This document shows positions 26,075 to 34,059 of a stretch of DNA of 48,806 nucleotides, piece by piece. The translations under genes were made by a program, and so were the position numbers. This stretch comes from an uncultured Candidatus Pelagibacter sp. Its GTDB lineage: Bacteria > Pseudomonadota > Alphaproteobacteria > Pelagibacterales > Pelagibacteraceae. The notes under the pieces are model-generated. The model searched no databases, had not been told where the DNA came from, and was given only the letters and a program-made list of their open reading frames with translations. The stretch spans positions 1 to 48,806 of the forward strand of contig CAJQSZ010000027.1 of NCBI GenBank assembly GCA_905618805.1, given 5' to 3'. Positions within the stretch are counted from its first letter, which is position 1, and the number at the start of each line of letters is the position of its first letter.

Positions 26075-26626
26075 ATGGATCTTTTAAAAACAACTTCAAT
26101 TCACAAAGTTTTAAAAACATTTTTACTAATTTTTGTGGGAACAGTTGCCTTAACTGTTTCTGCTAAATTAAAAATACCATTCTACCCTGTGCCAATGACA
26201 ATGCAGACCTTTGTTGTTCTTTTTTTAGGATTAGCTTTTGGATATAAAATTGGTCTTACTACAGTTGGGGTGTATCTTCTTGAAGGAATTATTGGAATAC
26301 CAGTATTTTCTAATTCACCTGAAAAAGGTGTGGGCTTAATTTACTTTACTGGTCCAACAATGGGGTACTTAATAGGATTTTTATCTGCTGCATTTTTTGC
26401 AGGGTATTTAAATTTAAAAAATAATATTTTTATAATTTTTATTAAATTAATATTTTCTGTTTCAACAATATATTTATTTGGTGTTCTTTGGCTTGGAACT
26501 TTGATTGGATGGGATAAACCAATACTCGAATTGGGTGTTACTCCTTTTTTATTGGCTGAATTTTTTAAAATCTGTCTATTAACTTTATTAGCTAAAAAGA
26601 TTATTAAGTTTAGAAAATTTATTTAG
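26075..26626 (+). CDS. bioY: Biotin transporter BioY (ECF S component)
   Basis: This 183-residue membrane protein has about six helices. Family motifs are clear: KIPFYPVPMTMQTFVVLFLG near residue 33 and GVYLLEGIIGIPVF near 68, then FTGPTMGYLIGFL near 90. BioY binds biotin and imports it with BioMN or, in some bacteria, alone. No bioM or bioN is present here, so a solitary or shared-module BioY is inferred. It starts 33 bp after the ABC ATPase gene and overlaps the convergent regA by 8 bp (26619-26626). Confidence 0.92.
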   Translation: MDLLKTTSIHKVLKTFLLIFVGTVALTVSAKLKIPFYPVPMTMQTFVVLFLGLAFGYKIGLTTVGVYLLEGIIGIPVFSNSPEKGVGLIYFTGPTMGYLIGFLSAAFFAGYLNLKNNIFIIFIKLIFSVSTIYLFGVLWLGTLIGWDKPILELGVTPFLLAEFFKICLLTLLAKKIIKFRKFI

Positions 26627-27182
26627 GTGATCTTTTAGATAGAATTCTTTGTAAGGTTCTTCTATGCATCTTAAGCCTTCTAGCTGTTTCAGAAACATTT
26701 CTATTACATAGTTCAAATACTCTGTGAATATGTTCCCACTTAACTCTATCTGCTGACATGGGATCTACAGGAGGTTCTGCTTTTTTTTCTGGATCTGCTA
26801 ATAATGCTTTTTCAACATCATCAGCATCTGCTGGCTTTGCAAGGTAGTCAATGGCGCCTTCTTTAATTGCTGCTACAGCTGTTGGTATGTTGCCATAACC
26901 AGTTAACATAATAATTCTACTAGTAGGATTAGAAATTTGGATTTGTTTTACTACCTCAAGTCCATTTCCATCAGCTAGCCTAAGGTCAACTACAGCAAAA
27001 CCTGGTTTTTTTTCTATAACCGATTGAATGCCTTTTTTTACACCCTCAGCTTGAAAAACCTCAAATCCTTTTTTTTCCATTGCTCTTGAAAGTCGATCTC
27101 TGAAGGGGTTATCATCATCAACAATTAATAAGGATTTATTATCAAAATCACTTAGTTTTTTTAAATTATTTACCACACTCAT
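26619..27182 (-). CDS. regA: RegA/PrrA/ActR-type redox response regulator
   Basis: This 187-residue regulator has a receiver domain with LLIVDDDNPFRDRL near residue 18, phospho-acceptor Asp66 in AVVDLRLADGNG, and a lysine in DYLAKPADADDV. It has the proline-containing linker typical of RegA and a Fis-type helix-turn-helix, NVSETARRLKMHRRTLQRIL, at the C-terminus. In Alphaproteobacteria RegB/RegA controls energy metabolism in response to quinone redox state. The partner kinase is not in this window. A dyad, GGTGTT(N15)AACACC at 27194-27220, lies 12 bp upstream of the start and might be an autoregulatory site. Confidence 0.92.
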   Translation of the reverse strand: MSVVNNLKKLSDFDNKSLLIVDDDNPFRDRLSRAMEKKGFEVFQAEGVKKGIQSVIEKKPGFAVVDLRLADGNGLEVVKQIQISNPTSRIIMLTGYGNIPTAVAAIKEGAIDYLAKPADADDVEKALLADPEKKAEPPVDPMSADRVKWEHIHRVFELCNRNVSETARRLKMHRRTLQRILSKRSPK

Positions 27183-27193
27183 GAGAGTAATAT

Positions 27194-27220
27194 GGTGTTT
27201 AATCTTGTAATTTCAACACC
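27194..27220. promoter_or_regulatory. Inverted repeat between regA and the polyamine operon
   Basis: GGTGTT (27194-27199) and AACACC (27215-27220) form a 6-bp dyad with a 15-bp spacer in the divergent 146-bp intergenic region. Its GC content stands out from the surroundings. It could be an operator for regA or for the divergent polyamine genes. No binding protein can be assigned. Confidence 0.35.
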
Positions 27221-27272
27221 TATTATTTGCTTTACATTAATTAACTATTACCTTAATTGCATAATTTATATG

Positions 27273-27305
27273 AAAGTTTTTAAGTATTTTTAAAAACTTT
27301 TTTTT
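27273..27305 (+). terminator. Hairpin plus T-run in the leader of the polyamine operon (possible attenuator)
   Basis: AAAGTTTTTA (27273-27282) and TAAAAACTTT (27291-27300) form a perfect 10-bp stem with an 8-nt loop. The stem runs directly into eight T residues (27298-27305). This is the shape of an intrinsic terminator, but it sits 24 nt before the start of the decarboxylase gene and after no plus-strand gene. Attenuation of the downstream operon is therefore a reasonable reading. The stem contains only two G-C pairs, so stability is doubtful. Confidence 0.4.
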
Positions 27306-27328
27306 GTTAAATTTTTTTTGGAGACATA

Positions 27329-28507
27329 ATGCAAAAATTTAAAACAGTTGATGAGCTTATTAATCAACTAAAACCTGAACAACCTATTTATTGTATTAGG
27401 AAGAAATCAATACAATTAGCTTCTACATATTTTAGAAATAAATTTCCTGGAAAAGTACTTTACGCAGTAAAGACTAACCCGCACCCTGAAGTCTTAAAAA
27501 CTATAGTTGAGAGTGGGATTGAGAACTTTGATGTAGCCTCTATTCAAGAAATTAAAGATATAAGGGCAATTAACCCTAATGCAAAATGTTCATACATGCA
27601 TACAGTTAAAAGTAGAGAAAGTATTAAAGAAGCTTATTTTAATTATAATATTAAAGCTTTTTCTCTAGACACTAAAGACGAATTAATAAAGATTATTGAA
27701 ATAACTAACCATGCAGAAGACCTTGAATTATTTGTAAGAGTAGCCGTTTCAAATGAACATGCCGAAATAGATTTATCGAAAAAATTTGGAGCTTCATTAT
27801 CTGAAGTGACTGGTTTGTTGAGACTAACAAAACAATATGCAAAAAAAATAGGTCTAAGTTTTCATGTGGGATCTCAATGTATGCATCCCATTTCATATAC
27901 AAAAGGGATTGCAGATATTGGAAATATAATAAAAAGAACTAAAATTATTCCAGATTATATTAATATTGGAGGTGGATTTCCTGCAATTTACCCAGATCTT
28001 GTACCTCAATCTTTAGATAATTATTTTGAAGAAATAAAAAAAGGTTTATTAAATTTAAAACTGGAAAAGCTTCCTGAAATATTATGTGAGCCTGGAAGAG
28101 CACTAGTTGCTGAAAGTGGATCAACAATAGTAAGAGTAAATCTTAGAAAAAAACAAAAACTTTATATTAATGATGGAACGTACGGAACTCTTTTTGATGC
28201 TGGCACACCAAATATAGTTTACCCTTCTCGTTTAATTAAAAATGGAAAAATAATATCTAAAAAATTAACTGCATTTGATTTTTATGGCCCCACATGTGAT
28301 AGCATGGACTATATGAAAGGACCTTTTTTACTTCCAAATAATATTAAAGAAAATGATTATATTGAACTAGGTCAGCTGGGTGCGTATGGCTTAACCTTTA
28401 GAACCCAATTTAATGGTTTTTATTCAGATAAAATTTATGAAGTTGAAGATGAGCCTATAATGACACTGTATGGTAAAGACAGTAATAAAGATATATTAGT
28501 TGCTTAA
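27329..28507 (+). CDS. Type III PLP-dependent decarboxylase (ornithine/lysine decarboxylase)
   Basis: This 392-residue alanine-racemase-fold decarboxylase of the eukaryotic ODC type makes a diamine, most likely putrescine from ornithine. The PLP lysine is K48 in YAVKTNPHPEV. IGGGFPAIYPD is the glycine-rich phosphate loop, EPGRALVAESG follows, and catalytic Cys323 lies in GPTCDSMDYM. GAYGLTFRTQFNGF ends the fold. Lysine or arginine cannot be excluded as substrate by sequence. GGAG at 27320-27323 gives a clear ribosome site, rare in this window. It heads a three-gene operon, ending one base inside the next start (TAATG), with a deoxyhypusine-synthase-like enzyme and a ureohydrolase. Confidence 0.88.
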   Translation: MQKFKTVDELINQLKPEQPIYCIRKKSIQLASTYFRNKFPGKVLYAVKTNPHPEVLKTIVESGIENFDVASIQEIKDIRAINPNAKCSYMHTVKSRESIKEAYFNYNIKAFSLDTKDELIKIIEITNHAEDLELFVRVAVSNEHAEIDLSKKFGASLSEVTGLLRLTKQYAKKIGLSFHVGSQCMHPISYTKGIADIGNIIKRTKIIPDYINIGGGFPAIYPDLVPQSLDNYFEEIKKGLLNLKLEKLPEILCEPGRALVAESGSTIVRVNLRKKQKLYINDGTYGTLFDAGTPNIVYPSRLIKNGKIISKKLTAFDFYGPTCDSMDYMKGPFLLPNNIKENDYIELGQLGAYGLTFRTQFNGFYSDKIYEVEDEPIMTLYGKDSNKDILVA

Positions 28508-29550
28508 TGTCACAAAATAAAAATTTAACACATAATAGTAAAAAAGACTTCTTACAACAGCCAGTTGAACACATCGATATTACATCGTTTGATGCAAGAA
28601 AAATTATTTCCTCAATGGAAAAAATGTCTTTTGTTTCAAGAGAAACAGCAAATGCAGCCATTATTTTTAATGAAATGATTCAAGATAAGGATTGCACTAT
28701 TTTTTTAACACTAGCAGGATCAACATCTGCTGCTGGGTGCATGAATATTTATAAGGATTTAGTCAAATATAATATGGTTGATGCAATTATTGCTACGGGG
28801 GCATCTATAGTGGACATGGATTTTTTTGAAGCTTTAGGTTTTAAACATTATCAAGGCTCACAGTTTCAAGATGATACTGAGTTAAGAAAAAATTATATAG
28901 ATAGAATTTACGATACCTACATTGATGAGGAAGAGCTACAAGAATGTGATAAAAGAATATGCGAGATAGCTGACACCTTAGATCCAAGAAGTTACACTTC
29001 AAGAGAGTTTATTTATGAAATGGGTAAATATTTAAAACAACATTCTAAAAAAAAAGATTCTTTAATTGAAACAGCGTATGACAATAATGTTCCTATATTT
29101 TGTCCTGCATTTACAGATTCAAGTGCTGGTTTTGGATTAGTAACTCACCAAGAAAATAATCCTAAAAATCATATTACAATAGATTCGATTAGAGAGCTTC
29201 GTGAATTAACAGAAATAAAAATTCAATCAAAAGGATCTGGCTTATTTATGATAGGTGGTGGAGTCCCAAAAAATTTTGTTCAAGACACTGTTATCTGTGC
29301 TGAACTTTTAGGAAAAGAAGTTGAGATGCATAAATATGCGGTACAAATTACAGTAGCAGATTCTAGGGATGGCGCATGTAGTAGCTCTACATTAAAAGAG
29401 GCAAGCTCATGGGGTAAAGTAGATATTGCAAAAGAACAGATGGTTTTTGCAGAAGCAACTAGTGTCCTTCCTTTGATTGCAAGTGATGCATATCACAAAG
29501 GTGACTGGAAAAATAGAACGAGAAAAAACTTCTCAAAAATATTTAAATAA
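28507..29550 (+). CDS. Deoxyhypusine-synthase-like polyamine aminobutyltransferase
   Basis: This 347-residue member of the deoxyhypusine synthase family binds NAD and transfers an aminobutyl group. LAGSTSAAGCMNIYKDLV and IIATGASIVDMDFFEALG are NAD-site motifs. CPAFTDSSAGFG lies mid-protein. EASSWGKV retains the imine-forming lysine (K304, equivalent to human K329). The human KHH motif in the active site is replaced by GGGVPKNF, as in bacterial DHS-like proteins. Bacteria lack eIF5A, so true hypusine synthesis is unlikely. Bacterial relatives are thought to make homospermidine-type polyamines or guanidinylated analogues. The flanking decarboxylase and ureohydrolase support a free polyamine product. 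Confidence 0.85.
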   Translation: MSQNKNLTHNSKKDFLQQPVEHIDITSFDARKIISSMEKMSFVSRETANAAIIFNEMIQDKDCTIFLTLAGSTSAAGCMNIYKDLVKYNMVDAIIATGASIVDMDFFEALGFKHYQGSQFQDDTELRKNYIDRIYDTYIDEEELQECDKRICEIADTLDPRSYTSREFIYEMGKYLKQHSKKKDSLIETAYDNNVPIFCPAFTDSSAGFGLVTHQENNPKNHITIDSIRELRELTEIKIQSKGSGLFMIGGGVPKNFVQDTVICAELLGKEVEMHKYAVQITVADSRDGACSSSTLKEASSWGKVDIAKEQMVFAEATSVLPLIASDAYHKGDWKNRTRKNFSKIFK

Positions 29551-29552
29551 AA

Positions 29553-30428
29553 TTGAAATATCTTTCTAACAAAAATGGATTTCTAGGAATTGACAATAAT
29601 GTTAATTTTAAAGAAAAAGTAGTAGTTGTTCCATTTGGTTTGGAAAAAACTGTAAGTTATGGGGGTGGTACTCGTAATGGCCCTAAAGAAATTATCAAAG
29701 CATCACACCAGGTTGAATTATATGATGAAGAATTGCATTGTGAGCCCTACAAAAAAATTGGAATTAAAACTTTAAAACCATTTAAAATAAATAAAGATAT
29801 TAAAAAAGCTCTAAAAAAGATGTCTGATATAAATCAAGAAATATTAGATAAAAAGCTATTTCCAATCACATTTGGTGGGGAGCACTCAATAACGCCTGGA
29901 TGTATTGTTCCGTTTGTAAAAAAACACAAAGAAATATGTTTACTACATTTTGATGCACACGCAGATTTAAGAGAAAGCTATAATGGTGAAAAATTTTCTC
30001 ATGCCTCAGCTATCAAAAGATGTCTAGATCATAAAAATGTATCCTTAATTTCATTTGGGATCAGAAATATATCTCAAAGTGAGATACCTTATTTAAAGAA
30101 AAACTCTTCTAGAATTAATATTTTTTGGGCAAAAGATAAAAAAAAGTGGGACTTAAAAAAATTTAAAAAAATGATAAAAAATAAAACCGTATATTTAACT
30201 TTTGATGTTGATGGATTAGATTCGAGCATTATGCCTGCAACAGGAACACCAGAACCAGGGGGATTACTCTGGGATGAAACTTTAGACATTATAAGAATAG
30301 CTGCTAAAAACTCTAATATTGTTGGTGCAGATATAAACGAACTTTCACCTATAAAAGGTTTTAATTCTTACAATTTTCTTGTAGCAAAACTTGCCTATAA
30401 AATTTTATCTTACAAATTTTTATACTAA
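29553..30428 (+). CDS. speB: Agmatinase/ureohydrolase family enzyme
   Basis: This 291-residue binuclear-manganese ureohydrolase has its metal ligands in GGEHSITPG (near residue 110), LLHFDAHADLRE (near 130) and TFDVDGLDSSIMPATG (near 215). EPGGLLWDE and ADINELSPI are also family motifs. It hydrolyses a guanidino group to urea plus an amine. Agmatine to putrescine is the commonest role, but a guanidinylated product of the neighbouring DHS-like enzyme is an attractive alternative. The start is TTG at 29553, two bases after the previous stop; the next ATG would remove the conserved N-terminus. It ends overlapping the convergent transporter gene by four bases (CTAA). Confidence 0.85.
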   Translation: MKYLSNKNGFLGIDNNVNFKEKVVVVPFGLEKTVSYGGGTRNGPKEIIKASHQVELYDEELHCEPYKKIGIKTLKPFKINKDIKKALKKMSDINQEILDKKLFPITFGGEHSITPGCIVPFVKKHKEICLLHFDAHADLRESYNGEKFSHASAIKRCLDHKNVSLISFGIRNISQSEIPYLKKNSSRINIFWAKDKKKWDLKKFKKMIKNKTVYLTFDVDGLDSSIMPATGTPEPGGLLWDETLDIIRIAAKNSNIVGADINELSPIKGFNSYNFLVAKLAYKILSYKFLY

Positions 30429-30979
30429 GCTTTTGAAGCCTTAAGAGTTCCCAATAATAATCTGAATGGAATTAACATTGCTAAAGCAACAGATATTTTA
30501 ACTGCTAAATCACCTAAAGATAATGTTACCCAAGGAATGCCTGTTGCATAAAATGAGATAGAGAAGAATAGAAATGTATCAACAGTAGATCCAATTAATG
30601 ATGAAGTTAGTGGAGCAACAAACCATTTTTTTTTTCTTAAATGATCAAAAATTTGAACATCCAACAACTGCGCAACCATAAATGCTGTACCTGAACCTAT
30701 AGCAATTCTGACTGAAATTAAGTCTGCAAAATTTGTTGAAAAGAAAAGAGTAAATACGATCCCTATAATAAAACCAACATAAACAATTTTTCTTGCAGTT
30801 ATTTTTCCATAAGATCTATTAGCTAAATCTGTAATCAAAAATGCAACTGGATAACTAAATGCTCCATAGGTTAGTATTTCTTCTAAGCCATAGTAGTGGA
30901 TGGGAAATTGTACCAAATAATTTGAAGCTAAAACTACAATGCCCATTACCAATGAGAGTAGAAAAAACAATTTACTCAT
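30425..30979 (-). CDS. Queuosine precursor transporter (VUT family, YhhQ-like)
   Basis: This 184-residue inner-membrane protein has about six helices. The family signature appears in AFSYPVAFLITDLANRSYGK near residue 40, and FVAPLTSSLIGSTVDTFLFF near residue 120. YhhQ imports preQ0 or preQ1 for queuosine modification of tRNA. No riboswitch or queuosine synthesis gene is next to it. It starts within the rpmB stop codon (TAATG on the minus strand), so it is translated from the rpmB transcript. Confidence 0.88.
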   Translation of the reverse strand: MSKLFFLLSLVMGIVVLASNYLVQFPIHYYGLEEILTYGAFSYPVAFLITDLANRSYGKITARKIVYVGFIIGIVFTLFFSTNFADLISVRIAIGSGTAFMVAQLLDVQIFDHLRKKKWFVAPLTSSLIGSTVDTFLFFSISFYATGIPWVTLSLGDLAVKISVALAMLIPFRLLLGTLKASKA

Positions 30980-31302
30980 TAGGCTGATTTGCTAGGGGAT
31001 ACTTTAGGTGGTTTTTTTATAAATGGTGACTTAATTAATATACTTTTTTTTAGTTTTTTTAATCTTGGTGATATATTCTTATTTCTTGCTGTCTTTAAAA
31101 ATTCATCAAAAGTACCTTTTTTATCAACACATCTCATGCCTGCGTTACTTACGGTCAATGTCAAACTTCTTTTTAAAAGTTCACTTGTAAATTTAGTTTT
31201 TTTTAAATTTGGTAAAAATCTTCTATTGGTCTTATTATTAGCATGACTAACATTGTGACCTTTCATCGGTATTTTACCAGTTAGTTCGCATTTTTTAGAC
31301 AT
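30979..31302 (-). CDS. rpmB: 50S ribosomal protein L28
   Basis: This 107-residue large-subunit protein has the N-terminus [20 protein letters not shown] and [12 protein letters not shown], followed by the L28 core [20 protein letters not shown]. It is longer than E. coli L28 (78 residues). The extra part is a C-terminal basic and proline-containing tail (about residues 80-107), of a kind common in Alphaproteobacteria. A strong promoter lies immediately upstream, predicting a leader of only about 7 nt. Confidence 0.95.
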   Translation of the reverse strand: MSKKCELTGKIPMKGHNVSHANNKTNRRFLPNLKKTKFTSELLKRSLTLTVSNAGMRCVDKKGTFDEFLKTARNKNISPRLKKLKKSILIKSPFIKKPPKVSPSKSA

Positions 31303-31315
31303 AATATTTATTGAC

Positions 31316-31344
31316 TATATAAGATGAGTTAGTGAACTCGTCAA
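31316..31344 (-). promoter_or_regulatory. Strong putative rpmB promoter with an internal palindrome
   Basis: On the minus strand, TTGACG (31344-31339) and TATATA (31321-31316) have an ideal 17-bp spacer. The predicted start near 31309 leaves about 7 nt before ATG 31302. The spacer contains GAGTT(N4)AACTC, an arm pair that extends to eight positions with one mismatch. A regulator could bind between the two promoter boxes. Confidence 0.6.
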
Positions 31345-31355
31345 GTTTATTAGCT

Positions 31356-32408
31356 TTAATTAGGCTGTTTCTTACCTATTATTTCTCTAAAATTCTTAAT
31401 CCCATCAGCAATTAATATTTCTTTAAGCTCTTTTTTTATCTTTCCAACAATGTTTGGTCCTTGAAATACCATCCCAGTGTATAATTGAACATAACTTGCT
31501 CCAGCTAGAAACTTCCTATGTGCACTTTCTCCTGAGTCCACACCGCCTACTCCAATAATTTTAATTTTATCTTTTAATAATTTATAAAATTTACTTATCA
31601 ATTTATTGGCCTCTTCTTCAAGTGGTTTTCCTGACAAACCACCTTTTTGATGTTTTAGAATATTGTTTAATTTTTCTCTATTTTGTGAGGTTGTATTTGA
31701 AATAATTATTGCACTCACTTTGTGATTTAACAATATTTCACTTAATGGTCCAATTTGCTCCACCGAAATATCAGGAGAAATTTTTACTACAATTGGTATT
31801 TTAGATTTAAGTTTAGATTTTTCTTCTTGAACTGAATTGATTAATTCATCAAATTTAATTTCATCATGAAAACTTCGTAAATTTTCTGTATTAGGTGAGG
31901 AAATATTAATTGTAATATAATCAGCAATATCATGAAAGGTTTTAATGCCAATTAAATAATCATTTAGTCTATCTTTGCTATCCTTATTGGGACCTATATT
32001 GATTCCCAATAAACCTTTGTTTAAATTAGATCGAATTCTATTACTTACATTTTCTGATCCTAAATTATTAAATCCTAATCTATTTATAAGTGCTTGATCT
32101 TCAACTAATCTAAATACTCTTGGTTTTGGGTTTCCATATTGTTTTAGCGGTGTAACAGTCCCCACTTCAACAAATCCAAATCCAAGTTTAAATAAAGAGT
32201 TATAAATTTCAGCATTTTTATCAAATCCAGCCGCCATTCCAATTGGGTTGTCTATTTCTTTACCAAATAGTTTAGTCTTAAACATTAAATCATCTTTATT
32301 TTCATTCATTAAATTTGGTGTTAAATTTAATTTTAAAGATTTAATTGCTAAATTATGAGCAGTTTCAGGATCAATTTTAAAAATTAGTGATCTGAATTTT
32401 GAAAACAT
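31356..32408 (-). CDS. pyrD: Dihydroorotate dehydrogenase (quinone), class 2
   Basis: This 350-residue membrane-associated flavoenzyme oxidises dihydroorotate to orotate in pyrimidine synthesis and passes electrons to quinone. The N-terminal helix region (FSKFRSLIFKIDPETAHNLA) marks class 2. NPIGMAAGFDKNAE, FVEVGTVTPL, NISSPNTENLR (catalytic Ser and Asn) and IIGVGGVDSGESA (FMN phosphate) follow. The length is usual. Its ATG overlaps the lysK stop by one base, so the two are coupled. A 53-bp gap containing the rpmB promoter follows it. Confidence 0.96.
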   Translation of the reverse strand: MFSKFRSLIFKIDPETAHNLAIKSLKLNLTPNLMNENKDDLMFKTKLFGKEIDNPIGMAAGFDKNAEIYNSLFKLGFGFVEVGTVTPLKQYGNPKPRVFRLVEDQALINRLGFNNLGSENVSNRIRSNLNKGLLGINIGPNKDSKDRLNDYLIGIKTFHDIADYITINISSPNTENLRSFHDEIKFDELINSVQEEKSKLKSKIPIVVKISPDISVEQIGPLSEILLNHKVSAIIISNTTSQNREKLNNILKHQKGGLSGKPLEEEANKLISKFYKLLKDKIKIIGVGGVDSGESAHRKFLAGASYVQLYTGMVFQGPNIVGKIKKELKEILIADGIKNFREIIGKKQPN

Positions 32409-33970
32409 TATTTTATTTTTTCTGTTATTAATTTTTTAGTTTCATTAACTCCAAAAAAGCTTATAAAAAAACCCATTCTTGGACCATTCTCATCCCCAAA
32501 CATAACTTCGTAAATTAACTTAAACCAATCACGTAGATTTTCTGAATACCCATTTTCTTTTCCTGTTGAGTAAATTAATGTTTGAATATCTTCAGGTAAC
32601 ATTGCATCATTACAATCGTCAAGAGTTTTAACTAGAGCCTCTAATGCTATTTTTTCATTTGAATCTGGTTTTTTATATTTTTTCTGTAGCTTAATCACAT
32701 CATTAAAATATTTAATAGCATAGCCGATTAAATTATCAAAAATTAGATGATCTTTTTCTAAAATGTCTTTTTTATATTTTTTTACAAATTTCCAAAGTAA
32801 TTCCTTTGAGTCTGCATTACTTGCTTCTACTAAATTTAGAAGCATTGAAAAACTCATAATAGTGTCTTCTTGTGGAATTGATCCGTTATGAACATGCCAA
32901 ACTGGGTTCATTAATAACTGTAATTCATTTTGATTTTTCGCTTTTTCCATAAAATCTAAATATTCATCAACAGTTTTTGGAACTATTTCTTTGTATAGTT
33001 TTTTTGCTCTTTTAGGATTTTGATACATATACAATGAAAGACTTTCAGGAGATGCATATTCTAACCACTGATCAATAGTAATTCCATTACCTTTTGACTT
33101 GGAAATTTTTTCTCCTTTTTCATCTAAAAATAATTCATAAGCAAAGCCAGATGGATTTGTTTTGCCAATCAATTTGACTATTCTTGAAGATAGTATTGCA
33201 CTTTCGATTAAATCTTTTCCATACATTTCAAAATCTATATCAAGTGCATACCACCTCATGGCCCAATCTACTTTCCATTGTAACTTACAATGTCCATCTA
33301 AAATACTTGTTTCGAGTTTTTTTCCATCGTTATCAAAAATAATCTTAGACTTTTCTTTTAAGATTTCCAAAACGGGAATTTCTAAAACTTGGCCAGTATC
33401 TGGGCATATAGGTAAAAAGGGACTATAAGTTCTTTGCCTTTCTTTACCAAGTGTTGGAAGAATTATATCCATAATACCCTGATAGTTTTCTAATATTAAT
33501 TGTAACGTTGGATTAAAAAAACCACTCTTATAAAGAACTGAAGAGCTTTTAAAACTATATTCAAATTTAAATTTATCTAAAAAGTCTTTTAACATTTCAT
33601 TATTGTGTTCACCAAAACTTGAAAATTTTTTGAATGGATCTGGCACTTGAGTTAAAGGTTTATGAAGGTTTTTAATTAATAGCTCTTGATTTGGTACATT
33701 TTCAGGAACTTTTCTAAAACCATCCATATCATCTGAAAAAGTAATAATTTCTGTTGGTATATTAGTTAGTTGTTTTATTGCATTAACCATCATTGACGTT
33801 CTTGCCACCTCACCAAATGTTCCTATATGAGGTAACCCACTTGGGCCATACCCTGTTTGTAGAATAATCTTGCCCTTTTTTTCAATAAAGGACTTCCTTT
33901 CACGCAACATTTTTTTGGCCTCAACAAAAGGCCATGCGTTAGTTTTATCTAAATTATCTTTTTCAATCAC
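32408..33970 (-). CDS. lysK: Lysyl-tRNA synthetase, class I
   Basis: This 520-residue class I aminoacyl-tRNA synthetase attaches lysine to tRNA-Lys. The HIGH-type motif is in GYGPSGLPHIGTFGEVART near residue 42. The KMSKS-type motif is EKISKSKGNG near residue 285. SDDMDGFRKVP is also characteristic of the archaeal-type LysRS-I found in Alphaproteobacteria and spirochaetes, in place of the common class II LysS. The start is GTG at 33970 (MIEKDNLDK). It is divergent from trkH across 89 bp. Confidence 0.95.
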   Translation of the reverse strand: MIEKDNLDKTNAWPFVEAKKMLRERKSFIEKKGKIILQTGYGPSGLPHIGTFGEVARTSMMVNAIKQLTNIPTEIITFSDDMDGFRKVPENVPNQELLIKNLHKPLTQVPDPFKKFSSFGEHNNEMLKDFLDKFKFEYSFKSSSVLYKSGFFNPTLQLILENYQGIMDIILPTLGKERQRTYSPFLPICPDTGQVLEIPVLEILKEKSKIIFDNDGKKLETSILDGHCKLQWKVDWAMRWYALDIDFEMYGKDLIESAILSSRIVKLIGKTNPSGFAYELFLDEKGEKISKSKGNGITIDQWLEYASPESLSLYMYQNPKRAKKLYKEIVPKTVDEYLDFMEKAKNQNELQLLMNPVWHVHNGSIPQEDTIMSFSMLLNLVEASNADSKELLWKFVKKYKKDILEKDHLIFDNLIGYAIKYFNDVIKLQKKYKKPDSNEKIALEALVKTLDDCNDAMLPEDIQTLIYSTGKENGYSENLRDWFKLIYEVMFGDENGPRMGFFISFFGVNETKKLITEKIK

Positions 33971-34059
33971 TTTTTTTATAACAAATATCTTATAATTGGA
34001 GCTTTTATTAATTCTTATAGAGTTGAAATTTATTTACCATAAAATAATGTTCTTTCAAA

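Noticed and set aside
25112-26626. Complete biotin ECF transporter (BioY plus ATPase)
   Set aside because: The ATPase has a C-terminal extension of the ABC-2/YadG type and no EcfT/BioN is present, so the two are described separately.
28507-29550. True deoxyhypusine synthase acting on eIF5A
   Set aside because: Bacteria have no eIF5A, the eIF5A-dependent active-site motif differs, and the operon context is free polyamine metabolism.
33975-33980. TATAAA upstream of lysK (minus strand) as a -10 box giving a leaderless mRNA
   Set aside because: The predicted +1 would fall inside the GTG start codon, and no acceptable -35 box accompanies it.
34023-34045. TTGAAA and TAAAAT upstream of trkH as a promoter
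   Set aside because: The spacer is only 11 bp, far from the 16-18 bp needed.
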